Counted from the first letter of the stretch, positions 35,489-46,800 are shown. The stretch: DNA of 64,000 nucleotides from Hanamia caeni (GCF_003721595.1 NZ_RJJR01000002.1:496001-560000), one strand, 5' to 3'. Numbers and translations are program-made. Notes: generated by a model from the sequence alone, not told the origin.

Positions 35489-36931
35489 ATGAAAATAAAA
35501 AATCCACCTATTTGTTTGTTTACTGCTGTTCTTTTAATGTGTAACCATTTTTCTTTTGCACAAAAAGATTCGGTTGTAGCAATGAGCTGGACCTCACAAG
35601 CAGGCGCTAAACAATTTCCTTCCGCGACTAAAGTTTTTATCGTAAAAGCAAAAAGCGATACATCGAAAGTTATTTCAAAACAAATACAGGAGGCAATAGA
35701 TAAGTGTGCAAAAAGTGGCGGCGGGGTGGTGGCCTTTAATTCTGGCACTTATGTAACCGGTGCAATCTATCTGAAAACAAATGTGCATTTACGTATAGGC
35801 AAGACCGTTACATTGCTTGGCTCACAAAATTTTGCCGATTATCCTGAAATCAATACGCGCATTGCGGGCATAGAAATGAAATGGCCGTCGGCGCTGATAA
35901 ATGTGATTGACGCAAAAAATGCCGCTGTTACGGGCGAAGGAGTGGTGAATGCAAGAGGAAAATTTTGTTGGGATAAATATTGGGCGATGCGCAAAGATTA
36001 CGACAGCAAAGGTCTGCGCTGGATTGTGGATTATGATGCAAAAAGAGTAAGGACTTTGCTGGTGCAAAATTCTTCCGATGTAACACTGAAAGGCATCACT
36101 TTGAAAAATGCTGGTTTTTGGACAGTACAGATTTTATATTCCGACCATGTAACTGTTGACGGATTGGTTATCCGCAATAATGAAGATGGCCATGGGCCGA
36201 GCACTGACGGTGTTGACATCGATTCTTCAACGTGGGTGCTTGTGGAGAATTGCGATATTGATTGCAATGATGATAACATTTGTTTGAAAGCGGGCCGTGA
36301 CTGGGATGGGCTTCGTGTAGATAAACCGTGCGAATACATTGTGATAAGAAAATGTTTGGCACGCAGGGGAAGTGGCCTCGTGACGCTTGGCAGTGAAACT
36401 TCCGGTAGTATCAGGCATGTGCTCGCTACTGGCCTTTTTGCAAAACACACCGACAATGGTTTACGGATTAAATCGGCATTCACGCGCGGCGGCACGATTG
36501 AAGACATTCATTTTACCAACACCGTTCTCGATTCTGTCAACAATGCATTCCAGGTGAATTTAAACTGGAATCCTTCCTACAGTTATTCTGAATTACCGGA
36601 AGGCTACGATTATGATTCCATTCCGGATTATTGGAAAGCGATGTTACACAAAGTGGAACCGCCGGAGAGAGGAATTCCGCATGCAAAAGATGTGTATGTA
36701 GAAAATGTAAAAGTCACCCATGCGAATCATGCATTTGTTGGCTCAGGCTATGAAAAATCTGTGTTGGAAAATTTTGTTTTTACCAATTGTGATATTTCCG
36801 CCGCGGCAATTGGCCTGTTTGAATTTACCAAAGATTGGAAATTCAATAATGTAAAACTTACCATCGATAAAAGACAGAATATTTCAGTGGATTCAAATGG
36901 CAAGGCCAACCAGGAGAGATTAAAAAATTAA
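35489..36931 (+). CDS. Glycoside hydrolase family 28 (polygalacturonase/rhamnogalacturonan hydrolase type)
   Basis: 480 residues with a signal peptide ending near FAQ. The parallel beta-helix begins with IQEAIDKCAKSGGGVVAFNSGTYVTGAIYLKTNVHLRIG. GH28 motifs are present: STDGVDIDSS, CNDDNICLKAG and NGLRIKSA. The third motif, normally GHG, reads GSG (RRGSGLVTLGSETSG), so the histidine is replaced; some pectin-backbone members vary here. It would cleave the galacturonan or rhamnogalacturonan backbone outside or in the periplasm. First gene of the polysaccharide region. Confidence 0.9.
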   Translation: MKIKNPPICLFTAVLLMCNHFSFAQKDSVVAMSWTSQAGAKQFPSATKVFIVKAKSDTSKVISKQIQEAIDKCAKSGGGVVAFNSGTYVTGAIYLKTNVHLRIGKTVTLLGSQNFADYPEINTRIAGIEMKWPSALINVIDAKNAAVTGEGVVNARGKFCWDKYWAMRKDYDSKGLRWIVDYDAKRVRTLLVQNSSDVTLKGITLKNAGFWTVQILYSDHVTVDGLVIRNNEDGHGPSTDGVDIDSSTWVLVENCDIDCNDDNICLKAGRDWDGLRVDKPCEYIVIRKCLARRGSGLVTLGSETSGSIRHVLATGLFAKHTDNGLRIKSAFTRGGTIEDIHFTNTVLDSVNNAFQVNLNWNPSYSYSELPEGYDYDSIPDYWKAMLHKVEPPERGIPHAKDVYVENVKVTHANHAFVGSGYEKSVLENFVFTNCDISAAAIGLFEFTKDWKFNNVKLTIDKRQNISVDSNGKANQERLKN

Positions 36932-37043
36932 AATAAATATTCCTTTTCAAAAATTAAGATGCTTAAGATGTTCCTGATAGGGGTTAGGGTGAAGTTCTGA
37001 CGATTTTCTCCTCCGAAAGTGAATCAAACAAAGTAATAGTTAA

Positions 37044-39176
37044 ATGAAAAGTAAAATAAAGATCTTCATTATTTATTTGTTTACTGTGTATAACGGCCAT
37101 GCACAAACGAAAATTGACCGTTATGCTTTGGTGCATCGCCATAACGTTATCAACAATCATTTTGATTCGTTGTCTTCTCTTTCAGTGGGCAATGGCCGTT
37201 TTGCTTTCACGGTTGACGTTACGGGCTTGCAATCCTTTCCCAATGCTTATGCCAACGGCGTTCCGCTGGGAACGGAAAGCGAATGGGGATGGCATAGTTT
37301 TATCAATTCCAATCATTACCAATTTGATGAAACCTTAAAAAATTATTTTTTACATGGAAGAAATATTCCTTATTCCGTGCAAATAAAAAAGCCTGAAAGA
37401 AATAAAGAGGCAGTAAACTGGTTCCGGCAAAATCCACACCGTCTTCAGTTGGGAAATATCGGTTTTGAAATCTTAAAAAAAGATGGAAGGAGCGCTGCCA
37501 TAGATGATATCAAAAATATTCAGCAAACACTTGATTTGTGGACCGGTGAAATTCATTCCAAGTTTACCGTTGAAAACATTCCTGTAGAGGTAATCACTTT
37601 TTGTCATCAGCAAAGAGATGCCATTGCAGTCAAAGTAATTTCGCCTTTAATAAAACAAAAAAAATTATTCATTCGCCTTCGCTTTCCTTACCCCACGGGT
37701 GATTGGGCCGATATGGGAAATAATTTTACAAATGATGAGAAGCATTCTTCCTCCATCATTTCTTTGGAAAACAACGGCGCTTTATTTAAGCATGCTTTAG
37801 ATACTACGACTTATTTCGTAGATGCAAAATGGAAGGCAGTTGCTTCTGTAAAAGAAAAAAGCCCGCATTATTTTATCATCACTCCCGGCGCGGCGAACGA
37901 GTTTGAAATCACATTTCAATTCGATCAAAATAAGAAACAAAATAAAATTCCTTCTTTCGGGGAAACTGCAATTAATAATAAAACCGAATGGAAAAAATTT
38001 TGGGAAAGCGGCGGTGCGGTTGACTTTAGCCAGTGCATAGATTCGAGAGCATTTGAGTTGGAAAGAAGAGTGGTTCTATCCCAATACCTCACTAAAATTC
38101 AATGTGCTGGAGATTATCCGCCGCAGGAAACAGGACTGACTTATAACAGTTGGTATGGAAAATTTCACCTTGAAATGCATTGGTGGCATGGCATTCATTT
38201 TTCTTTATGGGGAAGAAATAATTTATTGGAGCCAACTTTATCGTGGTATAAAAACGTAGCACCCAAAGCAAAACAAATTGCAGAAAGGCAAGGCTACAAG
38301 GGAATCCGCTGGCAAAAGATGACTGACAATGAAGGTGAAGAAAGCCCTTCCTCTGTGGGTGCGTTTTTAATCTGGCAACAACCGCATTTTATTTATTTTG
38401 CGGAATTGTGTTATCGCGAACACCCGGACGTGAAAACATTGGAAAAATACAAAGACCTTGTTTTTGCCACGGCTGATTTTATGGCTTATTTCGCCTGGTA
38501 TGATTCAGCAAAACAAAAATATATTTTGGGCAAGGGTGTCATTCCTTCGCAGGAGAGATTCAAAGCAACGGAAACTTTTAATCCCACTTTTGAATTGTGC
38601 TACTGGCATTGGGCATTAAGTGTAGCGCAGCAATGGAGAAAAAGATTGCATTTGTCCGCGAATAAAAAATGGGATGACGTTTTGAAAAATTTATCTCCGT
38701 TGCCTGTTCAGGGCGATAAATATTTATTCACTGAAAGCGCCAAAGATTCTTATACCAACCCTGAATACAGAACCGATCATCCTTCAGTTTTTGGAGCGTT
38801 TGGTATGTTACCGCAAACAGGAATGGTGGACACAACTATTATGCACAACACGTTTAACTGGATTTGGAATAACTGGACATGGACTAAGACCTGGGGATGG
38901 GATTTCCCAATGACGGCCATGACGGCCACACGGTTAGGCCTGCCCGAAAAAGCGATTGATGCGTTGCTCATGCCGATTCAAACAAATACTTATTTGAACA
39001 ATGGGCAAAACTGCCAGGATGAACGATTAACTATTTATCTTCCGGGCAATGGTGGCTTGCTCGCTGCAATAGCGATGATGTGTGCAGGTTATGACGGATG
39101 TAAAACAATAAATCCAGGCTTTCCAAAAAATGGAAAATGGGAAGTGAAATGGGAAGGCTTGAAAAAGATGCCCTAA
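37044..39176 (+). CDS. Secreted (alpha/alpha)6-barrel glycoside hydrolase-like protein of unassigned family
   Basis: 710 residues with signal peptide MKSKIKIFIIYLFTVYNGHAQ. The N-terminal ~290 residues look like a beta-sandwich and contain SVGNGRFAFTVDVTGLQS, similar to the start of GH65/GH95 enzymes. The C-terminal ~400 residues are helical and aromatic-rich (SWYGKFHLEMHWWHGIHFSLWG, WKMTDNEGEES-type, NWIWNNWTWTKTWGWDFPMTAMTATRLG). Candidate acids are in TYNSWYGKFHLEM and MTDNEGEE. I cannot place it in a numbered family. Between GH28 and GH105 genes on the same strand, it probably acts on a rhamnogalacturonan side chain or fragment. Confidence 0.65.
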   Translation: MKSKIKIFIIYLFTVYNGHAQTKIDRYALVHRHNVINNHFDSLSSLSVGNGRFAFTVDVTGLQSFPNAYANGVPLGTESEWGWHSFINSNHYQFDETLKNYFLHGRNIPYSVQIKKPERNKEAVNWFRQNPHRLQLGNIGFEILKKDGRSAAIDDIKNIQQTLDLWTGEIHSKFTVENIPVEVITFCHQQRDAIAVKVISPLIKQKKLFIRLRFPYPTGDWADMGNNFTNDEKHSSSIISLENNGALFKHALDTTTYFVDAKWKAVASVKEKSPHYFIITPGAANEFEITFQFDQNKKQNKIPSFGETAINNKTEWKKFWESGGAVDFSQCIDSRAFELERRVVLSQYLTKIQCAGDYPPQETGLTYNSWYGKFHLEMHWWHGIHFSLWGRNNLLEPTLSWYKNVAPKAKQIAERQGYKGIRWQKMTDNEGEESPSSVGAFLIWQQPHFIYFAELCYREHPDVKTLEKYKDLVFATADFMAYFAWYDSAKQKYILGKGVIPSQERFKATETFNPTFELCYWHWALSVAQQWRKRLHLSANKKWDDVLKNLSPLPVQGDKYLFTESAKDSYTNPEYRTDHPSVFGAFGMLPQTGMVDTTIMHNTFNWIWNNWTWTKTWGWDFPMTAMTATRLGLPEKAIDALLMPIQTNTYLNNGQNCQDERLTIYLPGNGGLLAAIAMMCAGYDGCKTINPGFPKNGKWEVKWEGLKKMP

Positions 39177-39210
39177 AAATATTTTAATTAATTAAATAAA
39201 AATGGTCATT

Positions 39211-40347
39211 ATGAAAAAGATTTTTTTAATAATTATAGCGGCTTTAATTTCTATTTCGTTGCAAACATTTGCGCAGAAAATACCATCGAAAAAAGAAGTT
39301 TTAAAAGTTGCAGAATTAGCGAACAGTTATTTCATGAATAAATGGCCCGACCCGGGAACTGAAATACCAATTCCTGCAAAAAATAAAATTTACCCCACCA
39401 ATATCTGGACACGTGCGGTTTATTATGAAGGTTTAATGGCCTTGTATGATATAGATAAAAAGAAAAAATATTATGATTATGCAGTGGAATGGGGTGATAA
39501 ACATGATTGGAATTTAAGAGGCGGTATAGCAACGAGGAACGGCGACAACCAGGCGTGTGGGCAAACCTATATTGACTTGTATCTTTTAGATAAAAAAGAA
39601 GAAAGAATAAAAAATATAAAAGCCTCTATTGATTCTATGATGGCGACTGATAAAATAGATGACTGGTGGTGGATAGACGCCTTGCAGATGGCAATGCCTG
39701 TTTTTGCGAAGTTAGGAAGTGTTTATAAAGACACTTCCTATTTTAACCGCATGTATAACATGTATGCCTACACGAAATTTAAGCAGGGCGGAAATGGATT
39801 GTATAATCCTGCTGACGGATTATGGTGGAGAGATAAAGATTTTGTGCCGCCATACAGGGAACCCAACGGCAAAAATTGTTACTGGAGCCGGGGCAATGGC
39901 TGGGTGGTAGCGGCTTTGGTGAGGGTATTAAATGTGTTGCCAAAAAGTGATCCTCATTTCGATGAATATCTGAATGATTATAAAAGTATCATGAATGCAA
40001 TAGTTCCTCTTCAAAGAAATGATGGCTCATGGAATGTAAGCCTGATGGATTCTACGCATTTCGGAGGAAAAGAATTGACGGGCACTGCATTGTTTACGTA
40101 TGGAATGGCGTGGGGCATTAACAATGAGTTTCTCAACAGAAAAAAATTTTTACCTGTGGTTGTAAAAGCATGGAATGCGTTGCAAAGCTGCGTTCATGAA
40201 AATGGCTTTTTGGGTTATGTGCAGGGCACTGGGAAAGAGCCCAAAGACAGCCAGCCCGTAGGTTACCACCATGTTCCTGATTTTGAAGATTTTGGTCTCG
40301 GATGCTTTTTACTGGCAGCAAGCGCAGTGTATAAACTTAAAAGGTAG
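39211..40347 (+). CDS. GH105 unsaturated rhamnogalacturonyl hydrolase
   Basis: 378 residues from the ATG at 39211 (signal peptide MKKIFLIIIAALISISLQTFAQ); an ATG nine bases upstream is also in frame. Family landmarks are TRAVYYEGLMALYDI, WGDKHDWNLRGG with the YteR-type aspartate, DDWWWIDALQMAMP with the second aspartate, and YWSRGNGWVVAALVRVL. It removes the unsaturated uronic acid left by a pectin or rhamnogalacturonan lyase from the oligosaccharide end. Likely co-transcribed with the two upstream genes (112- and 34-base gaps). Confidence 0.9.
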   Translation: MKKIFLIIIAALISISLQTFAQKIPSKKEVLKVAELANSYFMNKWPDPGTEIPIPAKNKIYPTNIWTRAVYYEGLMALYDIDKKKKYYDYAVEWGDKHDWNLRGGIATRNGDNQACGQTYIDLYLLDKKEERIKNIKASIDSMMATDKIDDWWWIDALQMAMPVFAKLGSVYKDTSYFNRMYNMYAYTKFKQGGNGLYNPADGLWWRDKDFVPPYREPNGKNCYWSRGNGWVVAALVRVLNVLPKSDPHFDEYLNDYKSIMNAIVPLQRNDGSWNVSLMDSTHFGGKELTGTALFTYGMAWGINNEFLNRKKFLPVVVKAWNALQSCVHENGFLGYVQGTGKEPKDSQPVGYHHVPDFEDFGLGCFLLAASAVYKLKR

Positions 40348-40380
40348 CTGTGCAGTATTTAAAAAAGTTTTCAAGAAAGC

Positions 40381-41709
40381 TCACTTTTGATATTGCAATG
40401 AGCTATCGTTCATTTCAAATTTATTTTTTGATACGAGTTCATACATTTCAGCGCCGGCATAAATCACAGGACCATAACCGTGGGCGGCGAAAACATTTGT
40501 TGGGCGGTAATAGTAGAATAATGGGTCGAAGGCCATTCCGGTTCCAACGCATGTTCCTTCCACCTGCCCTTTGTCATTGATTTTTGTAGTAACAGCGTTC
40601 CAGGCCAACATTGCCATTGGGGCATACGTAACCGGATCAATCCATCCCTCATTGCAGGCATGCGCAATGCAATAAGCATAAATGGCGGTGGCAGAGGTTT
40701 CTAAATAACTATCGTTTTTATCCAGCAACTGGTGCCACATCCCATTTGACGATTGATAGGAAGCGATCCCTTTTGACAGGGCTTTAAATTGTGTCAACAC
40801 CTCTTTTCTTCCCGGATAATTTGCCGGCAATACATCCAGCAATTCCGTCATCGCCAGCAAAGCCCATCCGTTTGCGCGCGCCCAGTGAAACTCCGGATGC
40901 GTTTCCATACTTTCCACCCACCCATGCATGTATAAATTTTTTTCTTTATTAAACATGCGCTTGCTATAAGATTTGATTTGAAGAATCGCATCATCAAAAT
41001 ATTTTTTATCGCCGGTAAATTTGCCCATTTGCGCCAACGCAGGCACGCCCATATATAAATCATCCAGCCAGAGCGTATTTTTTTGTGGCCGGTTCCTTGC
41101 CAGCGTTCCATCAGAAAAACGATACTGCTTTCTGGCAATCCAATTGATGTACGTATTTATTTGTGGCTTCAAATCTCCATTGATACCGGCGCGGGTGGCT
41201 TTAATCATCGCGGCACACATCGCACCGGCATCGTCGAGCGCATGCGGGTCAATCGGTTGACGTAAAGGATAGGATGTATTTTGATAGGCACCTTCTTCTT
41301 TTAATTTTTTTATCACCGGCGCCCATTTGGCGATAAAAGAAAACCGGTCTTTCACATAATCCGCATATTTTTTTTCATCAAAAATTTTTGATGCGGATAA
41401 AAGCGCTGAATAGGTAACGCCCCATTCGTAACTCGTGATGGAAAAATCGCCTTGTTCCATCACGGTGTTTCCATCAGCTTTAGAAATATCATTAACAGGA
41501 GAGCCGGTTTGCTTATCGATCATTTGGGCAGGCGTGACCGCTTCAATATAATCAAATACCTTATCTACAAAACTTTTAATTTCTTCCTTTGGCATAGCGC
41601 TATACCGGATTGGATAGCCTGGTTGTGATTGATGCAGTGATGCATCTTTTTGGGCATTCATTGCAAAAGGAAAACCCAAAAGGAACAGTAAAAGAATTTT
41701 TTTTGCCAT
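40381..41709 (-). CDS. GH105/GH88-like unsaturated glycuronyl hydrolase
   Basis: 442 residues with signal peptide MAKKILLLFLLGFPFAMNAQ. The (alpha/alpha)6 landmarks are TSYEWGVTYSALLSASKIF, IDPHALDDAGAMCAAMIKA, NTLWLDDLYMGVPALAQMG and FHWARANGWALLAMTELLDVLP, the GH105 pattern with an alternate region near the first aspartate. Shares only moderate similarity with the GH105 encoded on the other strand next to it (33 bases between stops), so the two probably act on different oligosaccharides. Confidence 0.85.
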   Translation of the reverse strand: MAKKILLLFLLGFPFAMNAQKDASLHQSQPGYPIRYSAMPKEEIKSFVDKVFDYIEAVTPAQMIDKQTGSPVNDISKADGNTVMEQGDFSITSYEWGVTYSALLSASKIFDEKKYADYVKDRFSFIAKWAPVIKKLKEEGAYQNTSYPLRQPIDPHALDDAGAMCAAMIKATRAGINGDLKPQINTYINWIARKQYRFSDGTLARNRPQKNTLWLDDLYMGVPALAQMGKFTGDKKYFDDAILQIKSYSKRMFNKEKNLYMHGWVESMETHPEFHWARANGWALLAMTELLDVLPANYPGRKEVLTQFKALSKGIASYQSSNGMWHQLLDKNDSYLETSATAIYAYCIAHACNEGWIDPVTYAPMAMLAWNAVTTKINDKGQVEGTCVGTGMAFDPLFYYYRPTNVFAAHGYGPVIYAGAEMYELVSKNKFEMNDSSLQYQK

Positions 41710-41774
41710 TTTTTATTTTTTAAAAGTGGTAAAAAAGGATAGCTTTCAGAAAGCCTGTCATGAGGTTTAATTTC

Positions 41775-41809
41775 AAAAAAAAGGATGGGCAATTTGTTTG
41801 ACCATCCTT
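41775..41809 (-). terminator. Rho-independent terminator of the first susCD operon
   Basis: AAGGATGG (41781-41788) pairs with CCATCCTT (41802-41809), followed on the minus strand by eight T residues. It lies 20 bases after the susD stop, separating it from the GH105-like gene. Confidence 0.85.
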
Positions 41810-41828
41810 ATGATAATATCAATAATTC

Positions 41829-43835
41829 TTAATAACCAGGGTTTTGCATGGCTTGTTTTTGATCAGGAGTCAAAGCCTTTCCCCCACTTTGAATACCATC
41901 GAGAAAGGTCTGTGGTATTGGCCTGAGAACATGGAAATCTTGAATATGCGCGGCCGCTTCGGGATTAAAAGCCTTAGCGCGGGCAACCAACGTTTTAGTA
42001 CGTGATAGATCCTCCCAGCGCTTATATTCTCCCATTAATTCACGGGAACGTTCATCCAAAACCAGGCACATCATTTTATCATACTGATCCGATAATCCTA
42101 AGGTGTTTATAATATATTCATCTTGTGCGGGCAAAGAAGCTATATCATTGATAGCCAAACTTTCAGATGCCGCAGTAGTCACAGGGATATTATTGGATTC
42201 ATAGTATGAATTTCCCGGGTAAAAAGAGTTTCCTACGCCTGCCGGTTGAAGTGACGGTGACTGTAAGGTATTACCTCCGTCATTATAGGCAGCCCTGTTT
42301 TCGCCACTAGCGTATTGGGCACGGGTACGAACAGCATTAATATCGGGCAAGGCATCACTATAACTACCCTGGCCAGCTTTGGCTAACCTGATTTTAGCCT
42401 CAGCAGCAATTAAATAAGTTTCGGCAGAACGGGCTAAAATGAAATCTCTATGACCGGCAACATCGTTTAATGCATTTCTTGATCCGTCAATGTATTTGCT
42501 TAAAGATGGAAAACTTTGGCCAGCCGTTGTCAAATCAGTATTCAGGGCACCATTTGTTGTGGTACCATTAGGATAAGCCACATAGGTAGTTGGTATTGGC
42601 CTCCCCGTTCCATTAACATCCATAACAAGATTACTTCCTGAGGTCGCTTTAGAAATTTTTGACAAGGCAAAACGTGTATCACCTGGCTGATCAATTACAA
42701 ACATAATTCCCAAATCCCCCTGGACATTTGGAGCAACAGGCTTAGCGCCATTTAAAGCACTTTTAGTTCTAAAGGATTTCCAAAATCTTGAATCATTAAC
42801 CATATCATACAAATGATAATCATAATAAGTAGTCGCTAATCTGCTATAGGGCCTGTCGCCGGTTAAATCCCTGGCCATTTGATCCTGAACATCATACCTT
42901 GAAACGAAATACAAATGTTGGGTATTCCCATTTCCAAGATTGGTATTAACGTCATTAGTAAATTGAGCAGAAAGAATAACTTCCGGTAAAGCTTCATTTT
43001 CAGAATTGATGCCGGTAAAATTCCAAAGGTTGGCAAAATTTTGAGCCAATGGATGATTAGCGATTACCTGGTCACATAGAGTAACAGCCCTTGTCAAATC
43101 AGAAGTTATTGTAGCAGAGTTCCAATCGCTATTAATTTCGCTTGACCTTGACAGATAAGCTTTTGCCAAATAATGAGCTGCTGCATCCTGTGTAATATGA
43201 TACGGGCTTCCAGAGGTTGGCAACAGGTTATAAGCACTATCCAGATCAGTTATAATCTGGGTAAAAACATCCTGTGCAGAGGCCCGGGTAAATTCAAGAG
43301 TTACTGCTGTTGTTGGGTTAGTTACCAGTGGAACACCGCCATATTGAGATACTAATCTTAAATAGCTGTATCCACGCATAAAAAGTCCTTCTCCCAATGA
43401 TGTTTTTTTAACGGCATCAGAAGTAGAAGTGCTATTCCTGGCGTTTTGAATTAATAAATTAGCATCTCCTATGGCTGTATATAGCGCGTCCCATTGGCTA
43501 TTAGCCAAAGACGTATTTCCATTAACAGGAGTAATTGCGGAATTAAAAGTTTGATCATAGTTGTTCCAGGGTGAATTGGAAGGGTCACCACCAACATGAA
43601 ATTCGTCAGTTCCATAATTAGTGGCAGAATAATACCATTCCCCGTTTTCGGGAACAGCAAAAGTCTGGTAATAAGTACCCACTGCCAATTGCAATATGCC
43701 TTCATCGGTTTTATAAAAATCAGTAGTTCTTGCTGTTGTAAGTTTTTCTTCTAAAAAATTCTTTTTGCAAGAGGTGCCTGTAAAAAGCAGCGCCGCAATT
43801 ATGATTATTTTATTCAAATTATTATAGTTATTCAT
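41829..43835 (-). CDS. SusD/RagB family nutrient-binding outer-membrane lipoprotein
   Basis: 668 residues from the ATG at 43835; the in-frame extension to 43877 lies within the end of susC and precedes the signal peptide. The lipobox is FTGTSC, followed by KKNFLEEKLTT. The helical SusD core is seen in LGEGLFMRGYSYLRLVSQYGGVPLVTNPT and RDFILARSAETYLIAAEAKIRLA, and the C-terminal half has LVLDERSRELMGEYKRWEDLSRTKTL. It would sit as a lid on the SusC transporter and bind oligosaccharides. 19 bases downstream of its susC. Confidence 0.93.
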   Translation of the reverse strand: MNNYNNLNKIIIIAALLFTGTSCKKNFLEEKLTTARTTDFYKTDEGILQLAVGTYYQTFAVPENGEWYYSATNYGTDEFHVGGDPSNSPWNNYDQTFNSAITPVNGNTSLANSQWDALYTAIGDANLLIQNARNSTSTSDAVKKTSLGEGLFMRGYSYLRLVSQYGGVPLVTNPTTAVTLEFTRASAQDVFTQIITDLDSAYNLLPTSGSPYHITQDAAAHYLAKAYLSRSSEINSDWNSATITSDLTRAVTLCDQVIANHPLAQNFANLWNFTGINSENEALPEVILSAQFTNDVNTNLGNGNTQHLYFVSRYDVQDQMARDLTGDRPYSRLATTYYDYHLYDMVNDSRFWKSFRTKSALNGAKPVAPNVQGDLGIMFVIDQPGDTRFALSKISKATSGSNLVMDVNGTGRPIPTTYVAYPNGTTTNGALNTDLTTAGQSFPSLSKYIDGSRNALNDVAGHRDFILARSAETYLIAAEAKIRLAKAGQGSYSDALPDINAVRTRAQYASGENRAAYNDGGNTLQSPSLQPAGVGNSFYPGNSYYESNNIPVTTAASESLAINDIASLPAQDEYIINTLGLSDQYDKMMCLVLDERSRELMGEYKRWEDLSRTKTLVARAKAFNPEAAAHIQDFHVLRPIPQTFLDGIQSGGKALTPDQKQAMQNPGY

Positions 43836-43854
43836 AACAAACAATTTATTAGTT

Positions 43855-46800
43855 TTAAAATGAGGCATTGATTCCAAGGGTGATGCCCCTGTTCCATGTT
43901 GGGCTAACTACGTCCATATCAAGAAACTTAATTTGAGAATACAGCATTCCGGGATTCTGCACTTGCGCATACGCCTTTAAATTGGAAATCCCTATTCCGG
44001 ACAATGTTTTATTGCTGAAATTATATCCCAATGATATGTTCCGGATTTTGATAAATGAAGCATTCATATAACCTAATGAAGGAAAATAAGGATCCCCTGC
44101 TGCGTTGCCCGCATTAAATATTGGTTTTTGAAAGTAAGCATTGGTATTATTTTCATTATAATAATCTATTTGCCTGGTAACAGTACGGGCAGCTTCACCC
44201 TCGCCTCCATAACTATACATATAATGCAATCTTCCGTACAGGAAAAAGGATAATTCTAATCCTTTATAATTAATTGTATTAGTCATACCAACTATCCAAC
44301 GCGGCCTGGTCCATCCAATAATCTGGCGATCATTGTTTGGGTCAATTTTATAATCGCCATTAACGTCCTGGACCTTTACACTGCCCGGAGTAAATGCATT
44401 ACCATTTGCATTGAACTGTTTGTAATTTGATGAATCGCCGGCATGCCATAAACCTAAAGCCTTATACCCATAAATTACACCAAGTGGTTGGCCGGGAAAC
44501 CAGAGATTGCTTATATCCGGTTGAGTTCCATTTGATAAGGATACAATATGATCTTTTTGCCATGATGCATTCAAAGTGGTTGTCCAGCTTAAATCTTTTT
44601 GCCGGATGTTTACAGTTGTTATAGATATGTCTATACCGTTGTTAGCGGTTTTACCAATGTTTTCATAAGTAGTCGTGTAGCCTGTAACACTTGGAATATT
44701 AGCCTGTAACAACAAATCTGAGGTACTGGAAGTATATACATCTACACTTCCTGATACTCTCCTGTTAAATAATGAATAATCTATACCAAGATTATATTGA
44801 GTTGTTTTTTCCCATCCCAATGCCTTGTTTGCAAAAACAGTACTTGGTATGGAACCGGCTGTGCTTGCGGTATAAAAAGGATAAAAAAGTGATGTTATTC
44901 CACCCTGTGTTTGATAAGGAGAAACTGCCGAATTTCCTGTAACGCCAGCCCCGACTCTTAGTTTCAATTCATTTATCCACCTTGTATTCATGAAGTTTTC
45001 ATTGCTGATTCTCCAGGCTAATGCTGCAGAAGGAAACAAAGTGTATTTATGTCCCTCCGCAAGTACAGAAGAACCATCCTGGCGCGCTGAAACTGTTAGC
45101 AAATATTTGTCCTTAAAGCTATAATTAATTCTTGCCATATAGGACAAAAGCTGTTGCTTAATAATATTAGAAGAAGAACTTAATTGGCCCGTTACAGTAC
45201 CACTTGTTAATGCATTCCATAATTGAGAAGACAGAGGGACACCATTACCTGTTATATTACTTGTTTCCTGTGTATAGCCCGTTTGACTTTGTAATAATGT
45301 TAACCCAAAAGTATGTTCACCGAAGTCCCTGTCATAATAGAGCAAATTATCTAATGTATATGAATAGGTGCTGGTTTTGGTAAGGGAAGCATAGCTGCTG
45401 CTGCCTCCGTTAGCCACTGAGTTAGCATCAATATAAACCCCATCGCGATAATAAGACAGATCCGGGCCAAAGTTCAGGCGATACTTCAATCCCTTTAATA
45501 CCGGTGAAATTGAACCAAAATCTATTTGGCCATAAAAACTTCCAAAAGCTCTCAAGGTTACTCTTTCATCTATATTATATTTCCATTCATCAATAATGGT
45601 CTTCACAGAATTGTCACCTCCGGGATATGAGATCCTGTTGCCGGCTGAATCATAGGGCACCGCAAATGGGAATATTTGTCTTGCGGATTCATATAATCCT
45701 CCCTGGGGAGAACCTACGGTAGAAACCCCGCTGCCCGATTGCCCATATTCCTGTTTGTTGTAATTAACATTAATATGGCTCCCAAGAGTAAACCATTTTG
45801 TAGCTGTGATATCCACGTTCGTATTGGCAGTGTATCTTTCAAATGATTGGCCTTTTATAGTTCCTGTATTATTCAAATAGCCAAAAGAGCCATACGCCTT
45901 AATCTTATCTGTTCCGCCACTTACACTGATTGTATTATCTGTAGTCAATGATTGTTGTTTAACCATACTTCGCCAATCTGTGGTGGCAACTTTGGAAGGA
46001 TCCCATGTTCCGCCTGCCCATCCCTGTGCGATATTGGCCCATGCATAAGGGTCGGCCGTTGCACTAAAATAAGTTCTGTCCTGTTCCAGAGTCGGTTGAT
46101 CGCCTCTGGTGTATGGATTAATACCTGTGTTACGATATTGGGTTGTATTAAAACCGGCATAATAATATGCCCAGCGGCGAAAAGTAATAAAATCTGCGGC
46201 ATTAAACATTTTTTCATTATCCATCAAATTCTCCCAGGTAAATGAACTGTTGAGGTTTAATACGGTTTTTCCTGTTTTAGCTTGTTTCGTAGTCACAATA
46301 ACAACGCCATTGGCGCCGCGCGAACCATAAATAGCAGTGGCGGAAGCATCTTTTAAAACATCAATTGACTGTATATCACTTGGATTGATATTTTCAATTC
46401 CCCCGGTAATCAAGGGAATCCCATCTACTACATATAGAGGGGAATTCGAAGCTGTCAATGAACGTACGCCACGGATAGTAATACTGCCGAGGGTTCCGGG
46501 GCGTTCATTAGAGGTTATATCCACACCCGCAACTTTACCCTGCATCGCTTCCAGGGCATTATTAACAGGGCGTGATTGAATTTCCTTTTGACTTATACCT
46601 GATACTGCGCCGGTTAAATCGCTTTTTTTAACGGTTCCATATCCCACCACCACCACTTCGCCCAATTCTTTGCTGCTAATCGACAGAGTGACGTTCAGGT
46701 TATTAGAATTTTGAGTTACATCTATTTCTTTATCAGCATAACCCACGTGGCTAATTACCAAAATAGCCCTGGGCTTATTTATGGTGATTTTAAATTGCCC

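Noticed and set aside
36031..36507. 158-residue minus-strand frame within the GH28 gene
   Set aside because: It lies wholly within a well-recognised gene on the plus strand and shows no family features.
43836..43877. Upstream extension of the first susD frame
   Set aside because: It overlaps the end of susC and precedes the lipoprotein signal peptide.
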